This document shows positions 8,422-17,209 of a stretch of 41,161 nucleotides of DNA, in pieces. Every line of letters begins with the position of its first letter. Positions within the stretch are counted from its first letter, which is position 1. A program made the position numbers and the translations under genes. The DNA is taken from positions 1 to 41,161 of the forward strand of contig JAAXHL010000171.1 of the NCBI GenBank assembly GCA_012270865.1, given 5' to 3'. A model generated the notes under the pieces. That model searched no databases. It worked only from the letters and a program-made list of their open reading frames with translations, and was not told the DNA's origin. Origin of the DNA: Candidatus Poribacteria bacterium. Its GTDB lineage: Bacteria > Poribacteria > WGA-4E > WGA-3G.

Positions 8422-8638
8422 ACCTTACTCTCCAAACCGCTTGGATAAACGGCGTGCTTCTCAAATCCAGAACCCTTCAATTCTCGGAGAACCGTGATGT
8501 TCGGAGTGTTGCGAATACAAGCAGGACACCAATCCGCAACATATAGATGAAAGCGAACGGCTTTCTTACCGAATTAGACATACGAAAAAATAAAAAGTTC
8601 GTTTTGTTTTTTTTAGGACTTACACATTTTTAAAACAA

Positions 8639-8884
8639 GGGCTGCAGCGAGGTTACAAACTTCGCCTGCAACGGGACCTGCGCAAGTCGTACTATTTAAG
8701 CACGTTTCCTTTACCCGGTAGGGCTGCAGCGAGGTTACAAACCTCGCCTGCAACGGGACCTGCGCAAGTCGTACTATTTAAGCACGTTTCCTTTACCCGG
8801 TAGGGCTGCAGGCGGGGTTACAAACTTCACCTGCAAAGGGATCTGTGTAAGTCGTACTATTTAAGCACGTTTTCTTTACCCGGT
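8639..8884. repeat. Three tandem 82-bp repeats overlapping the 3' end of the CotH gene
   Basis: Units lie at 8639-8720, 8721-8802 and 8803-8884, each starting GGGCTGCAG and ending TTTACCCGGT. The first two are almost identical; the third differs at several positions and contains the real stop codon and last nine codons of the CotH gene. The other two therefore carry copies of that gene end, including the stop, and arose by duplication of the gene's 3' border. Each unit also holds a stem-loop (GCAGCGAGGTT with ACCTCGCCTGC) that could end transcription. An AGGACTTAC motif at 8615-8623, shared with repeats at 29997 and 33920, lies just beside the array. Confidence 0.85.
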
Positions 8885-11406
8885 GTCGTTTGAATCGGTT
8901 TGAGCGTACCGCTCCCATTCGGCCATCTACCGAGGGCAACATCCTTCTCCTGTTTTTCAAATGCCACCTGATCAAGCACCCGATTGCCGCGTGTATCAGC
9001 ATCAACAAGCATCACAATTTCACCGTTACGAGACAACTTAAAGTTAGCGTGAAGTCCCGATTCGGCATTACCATCTTCGTCTAACCACACAAGGAGATAG
9101 CCGTGTGCGGGGATTGTGGTATTCTCAGGAAATGCCCATTTCTTGGGGTTGTCAACCTTATCCGTCAGGTACATCCCTGAGAGACTCACTGTCTTGTTGG
9201 TGAGATTGTGCAGTTCGAGCCAATCTTCGTATTGTCCTTGTGGATCGGTAAGACTCTTGGTATTGAGTGCCATGAGTTCATTGATGACAATAGGACTCTC
9301 TTTCACGACAGGTGCGTTGACTCGGTATTCTGCCGCGCCCTGTTCCGCGCGTGCCGGTGAAAAGGTCGTTGTGCCGTGTGTCTTCACCGCATTCGCTTCA
9401 ATATAATAGTAGACTGTGGTCCCTGCTGGAAAAGCTGGGATGTGTCCAACAAAACTCTCCTCTTCCTTTGTCATCGTGATCTGCTTAAAAACGGCATGCC
9501 GGTCAGGACTATAATACAACAAAACCGAATCAGGTGCAGTAATTGAGTTGTTACCGATTTTCGCAGGTTGCGTTAAGACAGAAACCACGACAGGCTGATT
9601 GGCGACTGTTTTCGCAGGTTGCGTTAAGCCAGAAGCCACGACAGGTTGATTGGCGACTGCACGTCTGATGTTAACAGCCGTAATTTTCGGTGTCGGTTTG
9701 TTGAGCTCTGGATGGTTGCGCAGGTACTCACGTCTTTGTGTTACGAAACGCTTAAGGTCTTCCGGTACGTTGGTTGTAAAATCTTGATAACTGTAGAGTT
9801 TCTTGTCGTCTTGTTGGACTTCCGAATCAATAATCGTTTGGTATTCCTTGATAATCGGTTCCAACACCTCCCAATCGAGCCATTCATTGACAACGGTACG
9901 GACATGTGCGAGATACCGCGCGCGCCACGCTGGGTTTGAAAGCAATCGGTTAATAAGTGGACGCTCCGCATTGCCTTCGTGCGTGACTGGGGACACCATC
10001 CCATTTTCTAAGTCTCCCCACGACCAACTCCCGCCGGGACCGCCACCACCTCGACCGCCTCTACCACCTCGACCAAATCTCAAACTCTCATTATTATCAT
10101 GCGGTATGAGATGGAACCTGCCGTTGACATCTTGATAGATAGCATAATCGCCACCCTTGTGAATATAACCGTCATCATCCATAAAGACGTTTGAAACTGC
10201 AAGCTGCCACAGCACCTGATCAATATTGAGTTTCGACGGGAGGTGTTCCCTCAGTTCTGCATCAGAGGTTGTTTCGTTAAGCATTTTGCTGAGTGCGATG
10301 AGGTCTGTCCAAGGATCCTCAACACCGTTGGTTTTGAGTTGGTATGTTTCTTGGTAGGCAGTCGGATCCTCACCCGCGTAAGTCAATGCCCCGCCTCTAC
10401 CGGGTCCCACTTTCCAACGGATACCCGCTTTTGTGTCGAACCATTCCGCCAGAAAATCTTTGTTGTATTGCTGTAGATTGATATAAACACCCCAATTTTC
10501 GCCGTTGATAACCAGTTTAACAAAATTTGTTTTCATCGCGGGGATATAGTCTCGTGAGATCCGATTGTAGAGAACTTCACGAAGAAAAGAACCATCAACA
10601 TGTCCGTTGAGCAAATTAAGCGTTTTGTAGCCGTAGAGACGTTGACCATCTTCACCATAATCGACTGCTATGTTGAAGGATTTCTTTTCCGATCTGACTG
10701 TAAAATAGGAAGATGTGCCTCGAAAATGAACGCCGATTTCTGGATAAACCTTTCCATCAACGATGAGGTCTGCTGGCACTTCGATATCTGTGCGATAAAA
10801 TGCGTTCATCTGTTCCGACCAGTCCTCATGGTGGAATCGGAGGTAGAGGGTCCGGAGTGTTTGTGAATCGTAGAGTGAAGGTGAATCTTGGGGTACAGCG
10901 GCGAGGCTTGCCTGTACGTCGCTTTGAACACCGTCGCGCAAGGTTTCCTCGTTCAGCAAAGTAACACTTCCGCCGCCGCGGGCCTCCAGTGCGGTTTGTC
11001 GCTCAGCACCTGTTAATTTTCCATCTTCGTCTGTGTCGAACTGTTTGAGCAGTTTTTCCGGCGGACGCGGTCCGCCTCGTCCGCCACCGAAACCCCCTGG
11101 CGGCATTCCGCGTGAGCCTCTATCTGGGGGTTGAAAACCGCGACCGGGTCCTATATTGCGTCCCATCCGCTCAATCTCTTCTCGGCTTAATTTGTCGCCT
11201 GTGAACGCTTCAAAACCTGTAACTCGGAGCATGAGATCCCCTTCTTCAGGACTCAAGGTGCCGTCGTTATTGAGGTCAAACCGTTTCTGTTCCTCCGAAA
11301 GTTTCGCCGATTTCTCACTGTTTTCGTTGTCTTGGGCATCGGCAGGCATTAGGATCGAACTGATGATAATTAACGTAAAAATTGCTATTACTTTAAAATG
11401 TTTCAT
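8857..11406 (-). CDS. Secreted CotH-kinase-family protein with EF-hand repeats and a lamin-tail domain
   Basis: The 849-residue protein has a signal peptide (VIAIFTLIIISSILMPADA), then two EF-hand-like calcium loops (DLNNDGTLSPEE near 43, DTDEDGKLTGAE near 125) around a Gly/Pro/Arg-rich linker. The CotH domain (about 190-560) shows HFRGTSSYF, KKSFNIAVDYG and IPHDNNESL, the last matching the metal-binding aspartate region of these atypical kinases. A tandem 17-residue repeat (VANQPVV...LTQPAK) follows near residue 600, then a lamin-tail domain from about 710 (IVINELMALN). Bacillus CotH phosphorylates spore coat proteins; in other bacteria the substrate is unknown. It lies 68 bases after the DUF4956 gene, a partner often seen beside CotH genes. 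The 3' end lies in an 82-bp repeat. Confidence 0.88.
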   Translation of the reverse strand: MKHFKVIAIFTLIIISSILMPADAQDNENSEKSAKLSEEQKRFDLNNDGTLSPEEGDLMLRVTGFEAFTGDKLSREEIERMGRNIGPGRGFQPPDRGSRGMPPGGFGGGRGGPRPPEKLLKQFDTDEDGKLTGAERQTALEARGGGSVTLLNEETLRDGVQSDVQASLAAVPQDSPSLYDSQTLRTLYLRFHHEDWSEQMNAFYRTDIEVPADLIVDGKVYPEIGVHFRGTSSYFTVRSEKKSFNIAVDYGEDGQRLYGYKTLNLLNGHVDGSFLREVLYNRISRDYIPAMKTNFVKLVINGENWGVYINLQQYNKDFLAEWFDTKAGIRWKVGPGRGGALTYAGEDPTAYQETYQLKTNGVEDPWTDLIALSKMLNETTSDAELREHLPSKLNIDQVLWQLAVSNVFMDDDGYIHKGGDYAIYQDVNGRFHLIPHDNNESLRFGRGGRGGRGGGGPGGSWSWGDLENGMVSPVTHEGNAERPLINRLLSNPAWRARYLAHVRTVVNEWLDWEVLEPIIKEYQTIIDSEVQQDDKKLYSYQDFTTNVPEDLKRFVTQRREYLRNHPELNKPTPKITAVNIRRAVANQPVVASGLTQPAKTVANQPVVVSVLTQPAKIGNNSITAPDSVLLYYSPDRHAVFKQITMTKEEESFVGHIPAFPAGTTVYYYIEANAVKTHGTTTFSPARAEQGAAEYRVNAPVVKESPIVINELMALNTKSLTDPQGQYEDWLELHNLTNKTVSLSGMYLTDKVDNPKKWAFPENTTIPAHGYLLVWLDEDGNAESGLHANFKLSRNGEIVMLVDADTRGNRVLDQVAFEKQEKDVALGRWPNGSGTLKPIQTTPGKENVLK

Positions 11407-11474
11407 TGTGGTCTCCTTTTCAGTTTTAGATGCGTCTGGTAGCGCGAAGTTCGGATTTTCCGAACCTATTGTAT

Positions 11475-12134
11475 TTACTCTTTATCTATTTTTACCTCTG
11501 TGACATTTTCAATGCTTGAGAGTTCATTAAAAAACGTGAGCCACTCCTGTGGGTTCGCTAATTTGACCCGGAACGTCAGTTCAACTAACTGTGATTTTTT
11601 GACCCGTTGTTCAAGTAAGCGTTCATAAACGAGATGTTTATTGAAAATAGGACGATAAATGGTTTCAGGATTCTGGTCGGGCGGGAGGCAGAATTCTAAA
11701 CTAAATTCGTTGTTGTTACCGAAACGTTGATGCCAGTGGTAGATAGCAAGGATGATAACACCGATGAGAAAGGTAGCCAAAATGGCGACCGACGGATTTC
11801 CGGCACCGACTGCCATACCGACAGCTAAAGCGTAAAAGACGAAACCGATGTCGCGCGGGTCTTGGATAGCGGTACGAAACCGAATAATAGAGAGCGCACC
11901 GACTAAACTAAACGCGCGCGCAATGCTATCACCGATGATGACCATCACCACTGAAATCAGCATACACAGAATCATCAATGTGTCTGTAAAAGATTTTTGC
12001 GGAACCCCGCTGTGCGTCCACTGGTAGATGTTAACAATAAAAATACTGAGCGCAAATGAAAGTAATAGCCTAAGGGCATCAACTCCAAGTGTTACAAATG
12101 GAGGTAGCGTTAAAAAATCGAGTAGTGTGTTCAT
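11475..12134 (-). CDS. DUF4956 family membrane protein
   Basis: The 219-residue protein has about four membrane segments in its first 135 residues (LLLSFALSIFIVNIY, LMILCMLISVVMVIIG, FYALAVGMAVGAG, ILATFLIGVIILAIYHW) and a soluble C-terminal domain. The segment SLVGALSIIRFRTAIQDPRD is the hallmark of DUF4956. The family's activity is unknown, but it is commonly found next to CotH and VTC-type polyphosphate-polymerase genes; here CotH follows and no VTC gene is in the window. The C-terminal part resembles the small regulatory domain of MgtC-like proteins, which is only an impression. It shares the minus strand with the upstream iron permease but is separated by 187 bases with an inverted repeat, so it may have its own promoter. 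Confidence 0.8.
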   Translation of the reverse strand: MNTLLDFLTLPPFVTLGVDALRLLLSFALSIFIVNIYQWTHSGVPQKSFTDTLMILCMLISVVMVIIGDSIARAFSLVGALSIIRFRTAIQDPRDIGFVFYALAVGMAVGAGNPSVAILATFLIGVIILAIYHWHQRFGNNNEFSLEFCLPPDQNPETIYRPIFNKHLVYERLLEQRVKKSQLVELTFRVKLANPQEWLTFFNELSSIENVTEVKIDKE

Positions 12135-12257
12135 TCAAATTTACTATGCCAATTGAAGATTTATACGTAGTCTATCATACTTTGACAAATATGTGGAGAA
12201 ATTGTTGGAAAATTGCCTATATCCCCGTAACATACGGATTGCTACAGTTATAGTAAA

Positions 12258-12338
12258 TTCCGAAAATAAGCCACCGTAGGGGTCGGGTTCCCCAACCCTT
12301 ACGGTTCCCTCGCGTAGATATTTATCTATTTTCGGGAC
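12258..12338. repeat. Nested inverted repeat at the 3' end of the iron permease gene
   Basis: An inner hairpin at 12274-12304 pairs CCGTAGGGGTCGGG with CCAACCCTTACGG. An outer pair, TCCGAAAATA at 12259-12268 and TATTTTCGGGA at 12327-12337, encloses it. The right outer arm encodes the last residues and stop of the permease gene on the minus strand. The structure could terminate the permease transcript, or be a short mobile palindrome inserted at the gene end. It explains all of the protein-like open frame between 12144 and 12347, which I do not call a gene. Confidence 0.6.
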
Positions 12339-13917
12339 TTTCATCACGAGAGATTAGGATACCGACAAACACCCCGGAAAAGACCAAAATAGCGAGAGCA
12401 TAAGGCGCGGCTTCAGCGAACATCGCCTCTGTTGTGTAACTCCAGACGTTGAGCGCAAGCGTTTCATATCCAGCAGGAGATAAGAGGAAGGTGAGTGGGA
12501 GTTCTTTCATTGTTGCAAGGAAAACCAGTGCAGTCGCGGTGAGTATACCGCGCATCAGAATCGGAAAGAGGGTTCTAAAAAACGCCTGTAGGCGTGAATA
12601 TCCGAGGGATCGGGCCGCCTCCTCTAAGTTCGGAGGTGCCTGGTAGAGCGAACTTCGCACCGGTCCGATCGCTTCCGCTAAGAAATGTAGCACACACGCG
12701 GCAATTAACACAGGAAGTGTTTTATAGATAAAAGGCAGAACATTTAAGACAAAAAAGATGAGTGATAGCGCGAATGCGAGCGGCGGTATGGCATAAACGA
12801 TATAGGCGACTCGTCCCAAAGCATTCGAGATACGCGATGGATGGCGAACACTTATATAAGCGAACGGGACTGCGAGCAGTGCGCATAGAATTCCGGTCGG
12901 TATGGCGGCTGAGAACGAACCGATGAGTGCCTCTAAAAGTCCGCCCAATGCGCTTACATCGAAACCTCTAAATATCCACAGAAAGACAGCACCAGCCGGG
13001 ACAACGACCATTAAAAATATCAGCAAACCGAGGTATAGATACGCGAGACTGCCCCACGCACCGGGTTGAATAAGCGGCAGTTGACGTGAGGTGCCGTGTC
13101 CAGCACGATGGAGTGTCACTTCACTTAGCAGCCGCGTCTCAAGATAGAGCAACCCTCCGGTAAAGACGAGAAGCATGAGCGCGAGCCACGCCGCATAAAT
13201 GTGATCGAAGGAGACCGAGTATTCTATATAAAGCGCGTAACTGAAGGTCTCATAACCCATCAACGACACAACGCCGAAATCGCCGAGTACGTGTAGACTA
13301 ATGATGAGTCCGCTTGCATAGAAAGCAGGACGGAGTTGTGGAAGGACGACATGGAAGAAAGCCTCGTAATGGTTGTAACCGAGGCTGCGTGCGGATTCTT
13401 CAAGATTCGGGTCGAGTCCTAATAAAGCGGTGCGTAAGTTCAGAAAGAGATATGGACTTGTGTAGGCACTGAGTGCAAGGAGCGCACCCCAATATCCGCC
13501 CAGACGCGGAATGCTCGTGCCGAAGAACTGCGCGACAATACCTGTGTTGCCTCCGAGTGCCAACAGCGCATAAGCCGTTACATAACCGGGGATCGCAAGC
13601 GGGAGCGCGCACAGCACCGTCCAGAGATGTCTGCCTTTTAAGTCTATTCTACTCGTTAACCACGCTGCGGGGGTTGCTAACAACAAGTTGAGGACAAGGA
13701 CACCGCCGGTCAGCAGAAGCGTGTTAAGGAAAAGCCTCGCGTTTCGCCAACGGAAGACAATCTGCATCAGAGCAGTGCCTTCCGCTGAAAACGCCTTAAT
13801 TGATAGATAGATTAGCGGGATCAGACCGCCGATACAGACAGCGAGAATCGGTATGCCTGCTACGGCTGCCGGAATAGAGAAATAACGGTGCGCCCTGATT
13901 GTCCTTAAATTTAGCAT
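12322..13917 (-). CDS. Fe(III) ABC transporter permease (FbpB/SfuB-like, fused dimer)
   Basis: The 531-residue integral membrane protein has about twelve hydrophobic segments in two homologous halves. Each half carries an EAA loop that docks the ATPase: EESARSLGYNHYEAFFHVVLP in the first and EEAARSLGYSRLQAFFRTLFP in the second. This two-in-one form is typical of ferric-ion permeases such as FbpB. It sits 41 bases after the gene for the matching iron-binding protein and is very likely cotranscribed with it. No ATPase gene follows; the nearest candidate is at 32767, far away, so the ATPase may be shared or outside the window. Confidence 0.88.
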   Translation of the reverse strand: MLNLRTIRAHRYFSIPAAVAGIPILAVCIGGLIPLIYLSIKAFSAEGTALMQIVFRWRNARLFLNTLLLTGGVLVLNLLLATPAAWLTSRIDLKGRHLWTVLCALPLAIPGYVTAYALLALGGNTGIVAQFFGTSIPRLGGYWGALLALSAYTSPYLFLNLRTALLGLDPNLEESARSLGYNHYEAFFHVVLPQLRPAFYASGLIISLHVLGDFGVVSLMGYETFSYALYIEYSVSFDHIYAAWLALMLLVFTGGLLYLETRLLSEVTLHRAGHGTSRQLPLIQPGAWGSLAYLYLGLLIFLMVVVPAGAVFLWIFRGFDVSALGGLLEALIGSFSAAIPTGILCALLAVPFAYISVRHPSRISNALGRVAYIVYAIPPLAFALSLIFFVLNVLPFIYKTLPVLIAACVLHFLAEAIGPVRSSLYQAPPNLEEAARSLGYSRLQAFFRTLFPILMRGILTATALVFLATMKELPLTFLLSPAGYETLALNVWSYTTEAMFAEAAPYALAILVFSGVFVGILISRDESPENR

Positions 13918-13958
13918 CCAGTTCCCGGAGTCTCACTTTCTAAGCACAATTGCGATAT

Positions 13959-14969
13959 CTATAGGATTTCGACACGTCGCAGTAAATCGACTGTGCCATC
14001 AAGATCATCCATCTGATTAAGGTCAAACGTCGGAGCCAGTTCAAGCAGCTCGGACAACGGTAAAAGGTTCGCGTTCGGGATGACACCGTCGATGACAGGA
14101 TATTCAAATACGTCGCTCGTGAAGTACTGCTGTGCCTTTGCTGATAACAGGAACTCCACAAACTTCAATGCTGCTTTCTTGTTATCGCTGCTCTTTAACA
14201 CCCCGATACCAGCAACGTTAACGAGATTTCCGGGATCGTCCGCCTTGAAAAAAGTTTGTGCCACCGGATAACTGGAATTCCCTTTTTTGAAACGGAGGAG
14301 GTAGTAGTGGTTTGGTAGTCCGAGATCAATTTCGCCAGCAGCGAGTGCCTCTATAATAGGTGTATTCTTGGCGTACTTTTTCGCGCCGTTCGCTTTCATA
14401 TCGCGCAACCATTCTTCAGCCCGTTCTTCACCGGCTTGCATGCGCAGCGCGGTCACGAATGCTTGAAATGAAGCGTTTGTTGGTGCCCAGCCGACCCTAT
14501 CTTTCCACATCGGTTGTGTTAAATCGAAAATGCTTTTGGGGAGTTCTTCCATTTTAACGCGTTCAGGTGAGTAGGCAAGCAAACGCGCTCTACCGCTGGT
14601 CGCCACCCAGAGTCCATCTGCATCGCGAAAATCCGATGGCACTTTGCCCAATACGGATTTCGGGAGTTTTTCAAACATCCCGTTCTTACTAACGGCACCG
14701 AGGGCACCTGCATCTTGTGCCCAGAAAAGTGCAGCCGGACTTTTATCACCCTCTGTCAGGAGTGTCGCCGCTAACTGTGTTGTTTTGGCATAACTTACCT
14801 TTACTTCGATACCGGTCTCTTGTTCAAACTGTTTGATAATCGGTTCAACGAGACTCTTACTGCGTCCAGAGTAGATCGTTAGTGTTTCGGCGTGAACTGT
14901 CCCAAGGACGGTAAATAAGAGCAAAATCGGCAAAATATAATTAAACAGATGGATTCGGTTCTTAAACAT
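13959..14969 (-). CDS. Periplasmic Fe(III)-binding protein (FbpA-like)
   Basis: This is a 336-residue solute-binding protein with a signal peptide (YILPILLLFTVLGTVHA). After cleavage it begins ETLTIYSGRSKSLVEPII, the usual start of FbpA/FutA-type proteins. The NHYYLLRF segment near residue 222 supplies the adjacent tyrosines that bind ferric iron in this class. It delivers iron to the permease encoded 41 bases downstream. The upstream gene, a multicopper oxidase, could oxidise Fe(II) to the Fe(III) this protein binds; the 123-base gap leaves open whether they share a transcript. Confidence 0.88.
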   Translation of the reverse strand: MFKNRIHLFNYILPILLLFTVLGTVHAETLTIYSGRSKSLVEPIIKQFEQETGIEVKVSYAKTTQLAATLLTEGDKSPAALFWAQDAGALGAVSKNGMFEKLPKSVLGKVPSDFRDADGLWVATSGRARLLAYSPERVKMEELPKSIFDLTQPMWKDRVGWAPTNASFQAFVTALRMQAGEERAEEWLRDMKANGAKKYAKNTPIIEALAAGEIDLGLPNHYYLLRFKKGNSSYPVAQTFFKADDPGNLVNVAGIGVLKSSDNKKAALKFVEFLLSAKAQQYFTSDVFEYPVIDGVIPNANLLPLSELLELAPTFDLNQMDDLDGTVDLLRRVEIL

Positions 14970-15092
14970 TATGTCTCCTTTAATAAATCGATAAACGGAA
15001 TGGTGTACACCCGATCAATGTCGGTTTAAATTTTGTCAGATACGGGAGCCAAAAGTTCGGGATTCTTGCACAGATCCAAGTGTACAGTTCTG

Positions 15093-16142
15093 TCAACGTT
15101 TTGGAACGACTTTCCAGCGTGTATTCATGCCTGCCGTGATATGGTCAGCGACGTGGCAGTGATACAGCCAGTTGCCCGGTGTCTTCGCTGTCATATCTAC
15201 GGTGACCATAGACCCCGGTAGGAGTGACACCACATCGGTTCGTTGTCCGGCGTTTAGGACGGTCTGACCGTGCCAATGTGCAGTATGCATATCAACTTCG
15301 GTACCTAACCCGATAAGATACCAACGCACCCTGTCGTCCTGTTCGACTTCCAACCCCTGTAAGTTGCCAAAGATGAACCCGTTAATAGCGTGCTTGAGGT
15401 TTCCCTCTTCAGCTTCTTCAGGGGAGTCATAAGCCTCGCTTTGTCCGCTTTCAACGATTTTGCGGTCATTTTCGTTGAAAATTAGGAACAGTGTTGTGAA
15501 GGATTTATCAATATCTTTAGGGCGCGGATCGTCGGCTGCCCGTTCCATTCCTTTTTTCGTAACGACGATGGTTCCGATTAAACCGTCGTAGACTTCGGTA
15601 ACGGCATCGACATGCGAATGATAAACCCAAACGATGGACGATGGATCGTTCGGACCGGGAGCAGCATCGCTATCCACTTCCCAGTGGTAGGTGAACATGC
15701 TTCCCGGTTTCACAGCGGCACCGGAGCCTTTCATATCTGCGCCTTCGTTGTCTTCGTCGTATTGTAACCCGTGTACATGTATACTGAGCGGTTTATCGGC
15801 GCGATTGAGAAAATGCACCCGAACGCTATCGCCTTCGACAACGTGCAGCTGCGGACCAAGAATCCCCATCCACACCGGTTGTTCGACCTGTGTTGTATAG
15901 GTGCTATCGGTATATTGAATATATCGATATTTTTCATAGACGAGTGCTTTGCCCCAAACGTCCAACCCCATACTTGGTCTGATCAGATTTTTCCCGCTCG
16001 GTGCGTAGTTCCATTCAACTTTCTCAGCTGCGATCCAATATTCCCGAACTGCTCCGTCGGTGGAAACCGTCCAGAGAGACATTGTCATACCGATAAATAT
16101 CAGAAGCGCGTAAAATGTAAATCGTGGATTCCTCATATTCAA
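15093..16142 (-). CDS. Two-domain multicopper oxidase, ceruloplasmin-like; putative ferroxidase
   Basis: The 349-residue exported protein (hydrophobic stretch at 8-25) has two cupredoxin domains. Domain 1 holds HVHG (H122, H124) and HSH (H175, H177) but no cysteine, so no type 1 copper. Domain 2 holds MHTAHWHG (H286, H289, H291) and HCHVADHITAGM (H328, C329, H330, H334, M339), a full type 1 site. The middle domain of three-domain laccases is absent, so a working trinuclear centre would have to form between subunits, as in trimeric two-domain oxidases. The last motif is very close to the ceruloplasmin HCHxxDHIxAGM. With iron-binding and permease genes just downstream, ferroxidase activity is the best guess; phenol oxidase or nitrite-reductase-like roles are alternatives. 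Confidence 0.85.
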   Translation of the reverse strand: MNMRNPRFTFYALLIFIGMTMSLWTVSTDGAVREYWIAAEKVEWNYAPSGKNLIRPSMGLDVWGKALVYEKYRYIQYTDSTYTTQVEQPVWMGILGPQLHVVEGDSVRVHFLNRADKPLSIHVHGLQYDEDNEGADMKGSGAAVKPGSMFTYHWEVDSDAAPGPNDPSSIVWVYHSHVDAVTEVYDGLIGTIVVTKKGMERAADDPRPKDIDKSFTTLFLIFNENDRKIVESGQSEAYDSPEEAEEGNLKHAINGFIFGNLQGLEVEQDDRVRWYLIGLGTEVDMHTAHWHGQTVLNAGQRTDVVSLLPGSMVTVDMTAKTPGNWLYHCHVADHITAGMNTRWKVVPKR

Positions 16143-16354
16143 GTTAAAAAACGAAAGCGATCTGCGACCCCTTCGTTAACTCCATTTTTTGATATTGAGA
16201 CTCATTTTCAATAATAACGCCTTAAAAATCGGGTCTCATAAAATGCTAAAACTCAATAGGTTAAATTTGCTTTCAATTATACCACACAGAATCGCGGATG
16301 TCAAAAAAAATCTTACGTGTATGTATTCCTCTTGTAGTATAAGCCGCCATTTTC

Positions 16355-17209
16355 TTAGTCTATCTGTGGGTCTAACGCGTCGCGAAGTGCGTCGCCGAGC
16401 AGGTTAAAGCCTAAGACGATGAGGAAGATCGCAATCCCTGGAGCGGTAACTGCTAACGGTGCGCGGCGGATGAGGTCTCGGTTTTCGTTGAGCATCGCGC
16501 CCCATTCCGGTTCACCGATCTCGGCACCGAGACCCAAGAAGCTGAGTCCTGCGGCATCCAAGATCGCAGCACCGATACCTAAAGTGGCTTGGACGATTAA
16601 CGGGGCAAGACAATTTGGCAGCACAGTCGTGAAGAGGATACGGTTGTTGCTCGCACCGATCACCTTCGACGCGGTAACATAATCTAACTCGCGGACTTTC
16701 AGGACGGCAGCCCGCAAAATACGAGCATATTGCGGGATATAGACGATAGACACGGCGATAATCGCATTTGTAAGGCTCTGACCGAGAATCGTCACAATAA
16801 CCATCGCGAGGAGGATACTCGGCATCGCGAGCATTATGTCCATCACCCGCATAATCACGTTGTCCAGTTTTCCGCCGTAATAACCGGCAACGGCACCGAA
16901 GAGTGTGCCGAAACCGACCGAAAAGGTCATTGCGACTAACCCGACCTTTAAAGAGATACGGGTCCCGTAGACAATCCGACTGAAAATATCGCGTCCTACT
17001 TTATCGGTCCCGAGGTAGTGCGAAGCGGAGACTCCTTGAAGGCGTTCAACGATATTTGCCTGTCTCGGATCGTGTGTCGCAATGAGCGGTGCGAAGATGG
17101 CAACGATAAGAAAAAATATAATGATTGATGCCCCAATCGTTGCGGACCGATGCCGTAAGAGTTTCCGAAGCGTGTGTTGTTGGCTACTACTGGTTGTCGG
17201 TGTACTCAT
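16355..17209 (-). CDS. Peptide/nickel-type ABC transporter permease, DppC-like
   Basis: The 284-residue inner-membrane permease has the OppC/DppC N-terminal domain (IFAPLIATHDP then HYLGTDKVGRDIFSRIVYG) and about six membrane segments. The EAA-like loop is VTASKVIGASNNRILFTTVLPN. It pairs with the DppB-like permease encoded just upstream; the two genes overlap by 4 bases (ATGA), a sign of coupled translation. Substrates of this class are di- or oligopeptides, nickel, or sugars; nothing here decides. No solute-binding protein or ATPase gene is adjacent, which is unusual for a complete operon. The 212 bases downstream of the multicopper oxidase start (16143-16354) are AT-rich and show no gene. 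Confidence 0.9.
   Translation of the reverse strand: MSTPTTSSSQQHTLRKLLRHRSATIGASIIIFFLIVAIFAPLIATHDPRQANIVERLQGVSASHYLGTDKVGRDIFSRIVYGTRISLKVGLVAMTFSVGFGTLFGAVAGYYGGKLDNVIMRVMDIMLAMPSILLAMVIVTILGQSLTNAIIAVSIVYIPQYARILRAAVLKVRELDYVTASKVIGASNNRILFTTVLPNCLAPLIVQATLGIGAAILDAAGLSFLGLGAEIGEPEWGAMLNENRDLIRRAPLAVTAPGIAIFLIVLGFNLLGDALRDALDPQID

Noticed and set aside
8639..8884. Could the 82-bp repeats be a CRISPR array?
   Set aside because: The units are directly adjacent without unique spacers and are too long for CRISPR repeats; no cas gene is near.
12144..12347. 67-residue minus-strand frame between DUF4956 and the permease
   Set aside because: It is mostly made of the inverted repeat at 12258-12338 and overlaps the permease end.
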